A DNA stretch of 34,579 nt. It comes from Acidobacteriaceae bacterium (lineage in GTDB: Bacteria; Acidobacteriota; Terriglobia; Terriglobales; Acidobacteriaceae). Every line of letters starts with the position of its first letter. The first letter of the stretch is position 1. Under the pieces are notes generated by a model. That model was given only the letters and a program-made list of their open reading frames with translations, was not told the DNA's origin and searched no databases. Below, in pieces: positions 29,243 through 34,579 of this stretch. The stretch is from the NCBI GenBank assembly GCA_003140075.1, contig PLIO01000169.1, forward strand, positions 1 through 34,579, in the 5' to 3' direction. The position numbers and the translations under genes are program-made.

Positions 29243-29669
29243 ACGCTGTTGCTGGCGTTTCAGCCGCTGGCGGCTCCGCGGGCGCTTCTTCCGCCACTAC
29301 TGCCGGCTGCGCGCTCACCTTCTTTTTCGCATCGCGCAGCTTCTTGATCTTGTCCAGACGCTTCAACTCTTCGTCGACGCGCACAGTAAGGAATTTGATC
29401 ACCTGCTCGGTGACGCGCAGACGGCGCTCCAGTTCATGGATCACCGGACCCCCGCCTTCGATGGTCATCAGAACGTAGATGCCCTCGCGGAACTTGCGGA
29501 CGGTATAGGCCAGACGCCGCTTGCCCATCCGGTCCACGCTCTTGACCGTTCCCGCGGCCGAGGTCACCGTGGATTCCAGGTTCGCCACCAGTTTGTCCAG
29601 ATCCTCGTCCACCATATCCGGCCTGACAATAAACATCAGCTCATAAATACGATTCATTCTTGTCTCCAA
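29241..29669 (-). CDS. rpsF: 30S ribosomal protein S6 (bS6)
   Basis: Small-subunit protein, partner of S18 on 16S rRNA. 142 residues (core ~100). Core motifs: MNRIYELMFIVRPDMVDEDLDKLV (with METR before it) and RLAYTVRKFREGIYVLM, ELERRLRVTEQVIKFLTVRVDE. The last ~40 residues are an Ala/Glu/Pro-rich tail (AKKKVSAQPAVVAEE, AETPATA), a frequent feature of S6 with or without Glu additions. Neighbours rpsR and pth are the expected ones. The gap to pth holds repeat R3. Confidence 0.96.
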   Translation of the reverse strand: METRMNRIYELMFIVRPDMVDEDLDKLVANLESTVTSAAGTVKSVDRMGKRRLAYTVRKFREGIYVLMTIEGGGPVIHELERRLRVTEQVIKFLTVRVDEELKRLDKIKKLRDAKKKVSAQPAVVAEEAPAEPPAAETPATA

Positions 29670-29690
29670 ATCTTTGCCACATCACAAAAT

Positions 29691-29793
29691 TGTCATCCTG
29701 AGGCGGGCGTTTTTTGCCCGCCGAAGGATCTGGGCGAGCCGCGCGACGCGTCGCGTTTTGTGCGACGCAATAATCGCGCGTTTGGCTCGCTTC
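29691..29793. repeat. family R hairpin repeat, copy R3
   Basis: TGTCATCCTGAGGCGGGCG, T6, GCCCGCCGAAGGATC, then GCGAGCC-GCGCGA-GCGTCGC / GCGACGC-TCGCGC-GGCTCGC nested arms. Closely matches R2 (21180) in its second half. It fills the gap between rpsF and pth. Confidence 0.85.
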
Positions 29794-30369
29794 TTATTCA
29801 CTGTCCTTCCGGTTAAACCGGTTCATCGCCGCCGCCGGACCTTCGGTCAAAATCACCTGCACCGCCTCGGCCGCGGTATCGAGTATTCCAACCACCACCG
29901 CGAGCTCGGCCTTGCGAAACGGCGAAAGCAAATAGCTCGGGCCATCTTCCACTTTGCGCTCCGGGGCCACGCCAATCCGGATGCGCAAAAAATCCTGCGT
30001 GCCCAGTGCATCGATAATCGACTCGATCCCGTTATGCCCCGCCGAACTCCGCCGCGTGTGAATCCGCAACGTGCCCAGCGGAAAATCCAGCTCGTCCTGA
30101 ATCACGATCAAATCCGATTCCGGCTTCGCTTCGTACTCCGCCACCAACTCCCGCACCGACATGCCGCTCAGGTTCATGTAGGTTTCGGGTTTGGCCAGCA
30201 GCACCGACTCGTCCCCAACCTGCATTCTCACCGTCAGCGCCCGGCACTGCCGGTTCCTGATCTCGACTCCACGCTCGCTGGCGATGCGATCCACCACCAG
30301 AAAACCGATGTTATGCGGCGTAAGCATGTACTCGTCACCAGGATTGCCCAACCCAACGATCAGTTTCAC
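29794..30369 (-). CDS. pth: peptidyl-tRNA hydrolase
   Basis: Recycles peptidyl-tRNA released from stalled ribosomes by cleaving the ester bond. 191 residues, normal length. Catalytic and binding signatures: MKLIVGLGNPGDEYMLTPHN with Asn10 and His19 (equivalent to Asn10/His20 in E. coli), VLLAKPETYMNLSG, VIQDELDFPLG with the catalytic Asp, and SAGHNGIESI. Member of the conserved rplY-pth-rpsF order. All catalytic residues appear intact. Confidence 0.97.
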   Translation of the reverse strand: MKLIVGLGNPGDEYMLTPHNIGFLVVDRIASERGVEIRNRQCRALTVRMQVGDESVLLAKPETYMNLSGMSVRELVAEYEAKPESDLIVIQDELDFPLGTLRIHTRRSSAGHNGIESIIDALGTQDFLRIRIGVAPERKVEDGPSYLLSPFRKAELAVVVGILDTAAEAVQVILTEGPAAAMNRFNRKDSE

Positions 30370-30400
30370 GCCACCATCCCGAACCGCGCAGGGACAACCC

Positions 30401-30470
30401 GTGTGGGGACAGCCGCCCTAGCCTGCCCTGAGCGAAGCCGAAGGGGCTGTCCGGCCGAGCGCAGCTCGGC
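30401..30470. repeat. double-hairpin repeat (family P), intergenic copy
   Basis: GTGTGGGG, stem GGACAGCC (30407-30414) / GGCTGTCC (30445-30452), then stem GCCGAGC-GCA-GCTCGGC (30454-30470). The loop of the first stem contains a short repeat GCCTGCCCTGAGCGAAGCCG followed by AAGGGG. It lies between pth and rplY. Confidence 0.8.
30421..30446. repeat. short repeat GCCTGCCCTGAGC...CGAAGGGG (family C)
   Basis: Inserted in the loop of the family P repeat. Other copies: 33185-33210 inside ispE, 19847-19859 and 19899-19931 inside R1. This type is known from many environmental genomes. Confidence 0.65.
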
Positions 30471-30486
30471 TTCTCTCGCCACGAGG

Positions 30487-31215
30487 CTATTTCTTCTCCT
30501 TCTTCTCGGCCTTCTTCTCCGGCTTCTCGGCAGCGGCCTCGCCCTCTTCTTCCGTCTCGGCCTTGCCCTTCTTGATGACTTCGGGCTCGGCTGGCGTAGC
30601 TCCCGCTTCCGCCGCCACCGCTTCCGGAGTGGCCACCACTTCTTCCTTCACGCTGGTCACGTGCGCCACAGGCTGGTTCGTGTCCGTAAGGAACTTCAGC
30701 TTCTCGTTATGCGGCAAATCCGAAACGCGCAGCACCTTGCCGAACGTGAGTTCGCTTACATCGACATCGATATGGCTGGGAATGTCTCCCGGCAAACACT
30801 CGATCTCGACCTCGCGCAGAATCTGCTCGAGAATGCCGCCTTCGGTTTTCACTCCCGCCGGCACTCCCTGCAGCATCACCGGCACGCTGACCCGCAACGC
30901 CTTATCCATGGCAATGCGCTTCAGGTCGATGTGCAGTAAATGGCCTTTGATCGGTTCATACTGCCAATCCACAATCATGGCCTTGGTGCTCTCGCCACCC
31001 TTCAGCGCCAGATCGAAAATCGTATTGTGGCCGCTGTCGGACCGCAGAATGCGCAGCACGTGCCGCGGGTCCACCGTCACTGGCATAGAGTCCTTCCCCG
31101 CGCCGTACACCACAGCGGGAATTTTGCCCTCGCGCCGCACCCGCCGCGCATGATTCTTGGTGCCGGCTTCCCGCGGATTCGCTTCCAAAACGTTTTGTTC
31201 TAAAGTGGTCGCCAT
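30487..31215 (-). CDS. rplY: 50S ribosomal protein L25/general stress protein Ctc
   Basis: Binds 5S rRNA. 242 residues, the long CTC-type with an extra C-terminal domain. N-terminal L25 domain about 5-95 (REAGTKNHARRVRREGKIPAV, VYGAGKDSMPVTVDP). TL5/CTC beta domain about 100-190 (HLLHIDLKRIAMDKALRVSVPV, GDIPSHIDVDVSEL). The tail (EEGEAAAEKPEKKAEKKEKK) is a charged low-complexity extension. Located between prs and pth, its normal neighbours, with only 17 nt to prs. Confidence 0.95.
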   Translation of the reverse strand: MATTLEQNVLEANPREAGTKNHARRVRREGKIPAVVYGAGKDSMPVTVDPRHVLRILRSDSGHNTIFDLALKGGESTKAMIVDWQYEPIKGHLLHIDLKRIAMDKALRVSVPVMLQGVPAGVKTEGGILEQILREVEIECLPGDIPSHIDVDVSELTFGKVLRVSDLPHNEKLKFLTDTNQPVAHVTSVKEEVVATPEAVAAEAGATPAEPEVIKKGKAETEEEGEAAAEKPEKKAEKKEKK

Positions 31216-31232
31216 AATTTCGAATTCCTGCC

Positions 31233-32273
31233 TTACATAAATAATTTGCTGACTGAAGTCTCTTCGTGAATGGACTGAATCGCCCGTCCAATCAATCCCG
31301 CAATCGAAAGCACCATAATCTTGGGCTCGCTCGCCGCCTCCGCCGTTAGCGGGATCGTGTTCGTCACCACCACATGCTCGATGGCGGAGTTGTGAATGTT
31401 CTCCACCGCCGGATCGGAGAGCACGGCATGCGAGGCGCAGGCATAAACCGAGGTCGCTCCGTTTTGCAGCAGCGCCGCCGCCGTTTTCACCGTCGTCCCG
31501 GCAGTATCGATCAAATCGTCGATGATCAGGCAGGACCGTCCCTTGACGTCGCCGATCACATGCATCACTTCGGCCACGTTCATTTCCACCCGCCGTTTAT
31601 CTACGATCGCCAGCGCCGCATCCACTTTCTTCGCGAAAAACCGCGCCCGCTCCACGCCGCCCGCGTCGGGCGAAACCACCGTAAGGTTCGGCAAGTTCAA
31701 CTTCTTGAAATGATCCACCAGCACCGGCGACGCAAACAGATGATCCACCGGGATGTTAAAAAAACCCTGTATCTGCGGCGTGTGCGGGTCCACGATCAGC
31801 GCCCGGTGAGCCCCCGCCGTAGTCAATAAATCCGCCACCAGCTTCGCCGAGATCGGCACCCGCGGCTTATCCTTGCGATCCTGTCGCGCATACCCGAAGT
31901 AAGGCATCACCGCCGTAATCCGCCGTGCCGACGCCCGCTTGAACGCGTCGATCATCAGCAACAGCTCCATCAGGTTTTCATCCACCGGCCGGCATGTCGG
32001 CTGCATCACAAACACATCGCAGCCGCGCACGTTCTCCTGGATCTGGACGTACACCTCGCCATCGGCAAAACGCTTCACCATGGCCTGGCCGCGCGGCATA
32101 CCGAGAAAATTACAAACCTCGTCGGCCAGAGGCTCGTTGGCCGTTCCGCTGAAAATCTTGAACTTCTCGTCCACTCGCGCACGCGGCTTGCGTTCCGGCT
32201 TCTCCTCGGGCATGGGCGGGGACTGCTTCTCGGCTTTCTCCGTTTTTTCCGTCGGCGTCACCAAAGTGGCCAT
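31233..32273 (-). CDS. prs: ribose-phosphate pyrophosphokinase (PRPP synthase)
   Basis: Makes phosphoribosyl pyrophosphate from ribose 5-phosphate and ATP for nucleotide, His and Trp synthesis. 346 residues. About 36 extra residues (charged, KPERKPRARV) come before the normal start KFKIFSGTANEPLADEV. Motifs: FADGEVYVQIQENVRGCDVF, PYFGYARQDRKDKPRVPISA, VVSPDAGGVERAR, IIDDLIDTAGT (PRPP loop). Odd: the usual DLHAxQIQGFF reads DPHTPQIQGFF; the conserved His is kept. The ATG lies 2 nt from hairpin repeat H6, and no strong Shine-Dalgarno is seen outside it. Confidence 0.96.
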   Translation of the reverse strand: MATLVTPTEKTEKAEKQSPPMPEEKPERKPRARVDEKFKIFSGTANEPLADEVCNFLGMPRGQAMVKRFADGEVYVQIQENVRGCDVFVMQPTCRPVDENLMELLLMIDAFKRASARRITAVMPYFGYARQDRKDKPRVPISAKLVADLLTTAGAHRALIVDPHTPQIQGFFNIPVDHLFASPVLVDHFKKLNLPNLTVVSPDAGGVERARFFAKKVDAALAIVDKRRVEMNVAEVMHVIGDVKGRSCLIIDDLIDTAGTTVKTAAALLQNGATSVYACASHAVLSDPAVENIHNSAIEHVVVTNTIPLTAEAASEPKIMVLSIAGLIGRAIQSIHEETSVSKLFM

Positions 32274-32275
32274 AG

Positions 32276-32367
32276 TTAGCTCTTAGCCTTTAGCTGTTAG
32301 CTCTTAGCCAAACCTTCCGGCTCTTAGGTTTCAAGCTAAGAGCCAAAAGCCAAGAGCTAAAAGCTAT
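32276..32367. repeat. word-repeat hairpin H6 (7-nt word TTAGCTC)
   Basis: Five left heptamers TTAGCTC, TTAGCCT, TTAGCTG, TTAGCTC, TTAGCCA (32276-32310). Five right heptamers AAGCTAA, GAGCCAA, AAGCCAA, GAGCTAA, AAGCTAT (32333-32367) are reverse complements. The loop is 22 nt. It occupies the entire gap between tRNA-Gln (4 nt away) and prs (2 nt away). Confidence 0.9.
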
Positions 32368-32371
32368 TTTC

Positions 32372-32445
32372 TGGCTGGGCCGCTAGGATTCGAACCTAGA
32401 CAAAGTGCTCCAAAGGCACTTGACCTACCATTAGTCGACGGCCCA
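32372..32445 (-). tRNA. tRNA-Gln (anticodon TTG)
   Basis: Cloverleaf of 74 nt including an encoded CCA. The acceptor arm TGGGCCG pairs with CGGCCCA, the anticodon loop CTTTGGA gives TTG (32411-32413, plus strand CAA) and the T arm contains GGTTCGAATCC. The discriminator base is G. It reads CAA/CAG codons. It lies between ispE and prs in the same direction, flanked 8 nt upstream by hairpin H7 and 4 nt downstream by H6. Confidence 0.97.
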
Positions 32446-32453
32446 GTAAAGCC

Positions 32454-32529
32454 ATTGTTGATTTTGGATTGTCGATTGACCCGGTCAACCAACCGTCCCA
32501 TTGTCAATCAACAATCCAAAATCAACAAT
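32454..32529. repeat. word-repeat hairpin H7 (7-nt word near TTGTTGA)
   Basis: Left heptamers TTGTTGA, TTTTGGA, TTGTCGA, TTGACCC. Stem 32454-32480 with 32503-32529: 27 bp with one C/T change; loop 22 nt. It lies between the ispE end and tRNA-Gln. Confidence 0.9.
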
Positions 32530-32682
32530 CAAAACTTTTCCGGACCATGTGGCGACGGCCGCCTTCGGCCGTCCAAGCGATGGCGAAGCCGAGCGCCTCA
32601 CCAAAGATCACCCGTCCAAGCGAAGCAAGCGCCCACCATGGGGACCACCCGTCCAAGTGAAGTCGAGCGTCCCAACCACCGA

Positions 32683-33825
32683 CTACCCCGCGAAAATCCC
32701 GCGCCAGTACTCCCGCCGCGTCAGCGTAACCGTCGCCTGCGCCGCCCAGCCCTGCCTCCGCAGCCTTGCCGCCGCCGTACGCGCCCCTTCTTTCGAAGCG
32801 AACAGCCCGTACAACGCCGACCCGGAGCCCGACAGAGACGCATACTTCGCGCCCGCACGCTCCAGCGCACATTTTCCTTCACTCAGCTCGGGATACTCAG
32901 GAAAGACGACCTGTTCAAAGTCGTTCTTGATCCCGGCCCGGACAAGCTCGAGAAGCGGATTCTCGGCCCGGCCCCTTCTAAAAGGAGCACCGGAGTAACT
33001 CTCGCTCAGCCACGCCGACAGCTCTCGGCCAAGCTCACCCATTCTATCGGATGCCTTCGGAGCCGTCAATTTCGCATTGCCTGTGTGGGGACGGGCACTC
33101 TTGCCCGTCCGGGCCGGGCGAAGCCCGGCAGTCGTCGCGGCAACAACAGAACTCGGCAGCACCGTGGAAGAGCGGCCCTTCAGAGCCTGCCCTGAGCCCG
33201 TCGAAGGGGCCGCGTCAAGGTCCCGGGCGAACGCGGGCTTCAGCCCCCGTATATCTTCTCCCATCAATCGATCCCACTCCGCAAATGCCTGCGGCGTCCA
33301 AACCCCCACCTCCGGCGTCACCACCACGCAAGCCGTCGCCCGCAAATTTTCCAGCGGATGCACTTGTTCCCCGCGTCCCACGCCCAGCACCGTCCCACCC
33401 ACCAGAAACAGCGGCAGGTCCGACCCCACTTCGGCCGCGATACGCAGCCGCTCCGTCGCCGGCAAACTTTTCTTCAACACCCGCTCCAACCCCAGCAGCG
33501 CAGCCACGGCGTTGGACGAAGCCCCACCCAGCCCGCCCTGCACCGGCAGCCGTTTTTCAATGTCGATAACGACACGCCCTTTCGCACGCAGAGCTTCCAT
33601 GGCCTTCTCGACCATGCGATAGCAGGTATTCGATTCATCTTTCGGAACCTTCGGGTCGTCGCACCGAATCTCAATCCCGCTCCCTCGCGCCACACTTACT
33701 TGGATCAAATCATGCAGCCCAATCGTCTGATAGACGGTCAACAGTTCATGAAAGCCATCTGGTCGAACCGCGCCAATGCGCAACCCGAGATTGATTTTCG
33801 CGAACGATCGAACCAGTACCGTCAT
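32683..33825 (-). CDS. ispE: 4-diphosphocytidyl-2-C-methyl-D-erythritol kinase, with internal repeat insertions
   Basis: GHMP kinase of the MEP isoprenoid pathway. 380 residues versus ~290 normally. Motifs: FAKINLGLRIGAVRPDGFHEL (9-29), the ATP loop PVQGGLGGASSNAVAALLGL, and SLSGSGSALYGLF in the C-terminal domain. Odd: about 60-80 extra residues after IRGLKPAFARD. They include A206-A214 (APSTGSGQA) from one dispersed repeat and residues 233-248 (AGLRPARTGKSARPHT) from the family P repeat, both in frame. The enzyme is essential in most bacteria using this pathway, so the extra loop is presumably tolerated. ATG 33825 gives the standard start; ATG 33846 is also possible. tRNA-Gln and prs follow on the same strand, a known order. 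Confidence 0.94.
   Translation of the reverse strand: MTVLVRSFAKINLGLRIGAVRPDGFHELLTVYQTIGLHDLIQVSVARGSGIEIRCDDPKVPKDESNTCYRMVEKAMEALRAKGRVVIDIEKRLPVQGGLGGASSNAVAALLGLERVLKKSLPATERLRIAAEVGSDLPLFLVGGTVLGVGRGEQVHPLENLRATACVVVTPEVGVWTPQAFAEWDRLMGEDIRGLKPAFARDLDAAPSTGSGQALKGRSSTVLPSSVVAATTAGLRPARTGKSARPHTGNAKLTAPKASDRMGELGRELSAWLSESYSGAPFRRGRAENPLLELVRAGIKNDFEQVVFPEYPELSEGKCALERAGAKYASLSGSGSALYGLFASKEGARTAAARLRRQGWAAQATVTLTRREYWRGIFAG
33083..33129. repeat. double-hairpin repeat (family P), copy inside ispE
   Basis: GTGTGGGG, then a 9-bp stem GGACGGGCA-CTCT-TGCCCGTCC (33089-33110), then GCCGGGC-GAA-GCCCGGC (33113-33129). It is in frame with ispE and codes for AGLRPARTGKSARPHT on the minus strand, as in selA. 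Confidence 0.82.
33185..33210. repeat. short repeat (family C) inside ispE
   Basis: GCCTGCCCTGAGCCCGTCG followed by AAGGGGC, coding APSTGSGQA (206-214) of the extended ispE protein. The same word pattern is at 30421 and in R1. Confidence 0.7.
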
Positions 33826-34208
33826 GGCAGCAAGATTGTAAGCCATCCCGGATCGAGAGTGAGTCGACGCGCTGAGCGTCCCGCATCCACGCCCTTTCGC
33901 CGCTGCCAACAACCCCTCCCCGCCCGATACACCACCTTGGTAATCTCGACCCGCAACGAAGGTTAGGGCAAGCTAACTTGTGATTCCAATCACACGAACC
34001 GGCGACGGTCCTCCCGGTTGGAACCATGTACGACCGCAAACACGAGTGCTGCCCGTCCCTGCGGGATCCTGTCAGCACTGTCCCGCAAGTTGGGTGTAAG
34101 CCGTTGCCTGCGGAATAGCAAGACCGACCAAAAATTCAGCCCGCGTTCCACGACGACCGCGGATCGGTTCGCGCGGAACGGGCGGTGGGCTTTCAGGGGC
34201 TTTCTTGT
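33826..34208. other. 383-nt region between ispE and the last gene, no gene recognised
   Basis: No convincing gene, start or promoter is seen. Near 34139 AGCCCGCGTTCC faces GGAACGGGC about 35 nt later, a weak imperfect inverted repeat. It may hold the promoters of the divergent ispE and 34209 genes. Confidence 0.4.
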
Positions 34209-34579
34209 ATGCGCAATCTGAGTTCTCGATGTCTTTTGCTGACTTTCCCCCTTATCGTTATCCTTACAACCTTTGCCGCAGCCCAGGGCAACTACAGCGT
34301 CATCTCCGTCAACGACGGCGGAACCATCTCCGGCACCATCAAATGGTCGGGACCAGTCCCACACCAGCTCGACTTTCCCGTCACCAAGGATGCGCAGGTC
34401 TGCGATCCGGAGGGTAAGAAAACGGTTAGCCTCGATCGCTTGATCCTCGGACCCGACAGCGGCGTGGCCAACACGATCGTCTATCTCAAGAATATCTCCG
34501 CCGGAAAAGCGCTCGAACTGCCCGAGCAGCGCCGTCATCTCGATCAGAAACATTGCCGCTACATTCCGCACATTCTTCT
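34209..34579 (+). CDS. secreted cupredoxin/carboxypeptidase-regulatory-like protein, cut at the window end
   Basis: First 123 codons of a gene that runs past the window. A signal peptide (MRNLSSRCLLLTFPLIVILTTFAAAQ, residues 1-26) is followed by a beta-sandwich-like domain: GGTISGTIKWSGPVPHQL, VTKDAQVCDPEGKKTVSL, DSGVANTIVYLKNISAGKA and LDQKHCRYIPHIL. This set matches a widespread exported family annotated as plastocyanin- or carboxypeptidase regulatory-like; the two Cys (VCDP, HCRY) are conserved in it. Function is unknown. No Shine-Dalgarno is evident; the ATG is chosen from the signal peptide. Confidence 0.7.
   Translation, partial: MRNLSSRCLLLTFPLIVILTTFAAAQGNYSVISVNDGGTISGTIKWSGPVPHQLDFPVTKDAQVCDPEGKKTVSLDRLILGPDSGVANTIVYLKNISAGKALELPEQRRHLDQKHCRYIPHIL

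Noticed and set aside
29674..30939. Plus-strand open frame of 421 codons
   Set aside because: Runs over R3, pth and rplY on the opposite strand; no domain.
29135..32529. Word repeats as CRISPR arrays
   Set aside because: Units are 7-8 nt without spacers, arms are inverted and no cas gene is present.
32455..33195. Plus-strand frames over ispE and H7
   Set aside because: They begin in hairpin H7 and are antisense to ispE; Pro/Arg-rich shadow.

Overview
The window looks like a chromosomal segment of an Acidobacteriota bacterium, probably class Terriglobia (Koribacter-like). This is inferred from the GC-rich sequence, the gene families, the order ispE / tRNA-Gln / prs / rplY / pth / rpsF / rpsR / rplI, and the many intergenic repeats of the TGTCATCCTGAG kind. 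No 16S gene is present, so the placement is tentative. There is no phage, transposase or CRISPR array.

Layout. 1-4300: end-truncated acpP, dtd, a PilT-like ATPase, folP, a DUF488 gene and a lipoprotein cytochrome c. 4359-6768: selA, a P-loop kinase and acpS, tightly spaced. 6961-10529: a large membrane protein with a spermidine-synthase-like core, then an MCE/MlaD protein with five 34-residue repeats. 10650-13562 (minus strand): phzF-like gene, DUF1634 + TauE/SafE pair, lipA. 13903-18570: recG, a zinc-ribbon membrane protein, a tiny membrane protein and a GAF-GAF-GGDEF diguanylate cyclase. 18608-22906 (minus strand): ECF sigma factor, zinc-binding anti-sigma factor with HEAT-like repeats, an exported 18-residue-repeat solenoid protein and an exported double-PDZ protein, likely one envelope-stress unit. 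23228-28121: decayed pieces, an S51 peptidase, a GH3 beta-glucosidase and a secreted propeller-like protein. 28195-33825 (minus strand): the ispE-to-rplI housekeeping cluster, closed by a rho-independent terminator. 34209-end: start of a secreted cupredoxin/carboxypeptidase-regulatory-like protein.

The most interesting content is between, and sometimes inside, the genes. (1) Seven gaps are almost filled by hairpins with one grammar but different sequences: 3-5 tandem copies of a 7- or 8-nt word, a loop, then the reverse-complement copies. Two bracket tRNA-Gln, and one supplies the Shine-Dalgarno of rplI. (2) A double-hairpin element (GTGTGG + two stems) occurs once between genes and twice in frame inside conserved genes (selA and ispE), coding for the same AGLRP peptide in the same frame; its second stem differs by a paired substitution between copies. 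(3) Two broken copies of the rplI 3' end flank the S51 peptidase gene a few kb from intact rplI. (4) A ~100-bp hairpin repeat family occurs three times, one copy carrying insertions of another short repeat.

Starts were often trimmed relative to the longest open frame, using signal peptides, Shine-Dalgarno sites or extended -10 boxes. lipA and selA look leaderless.
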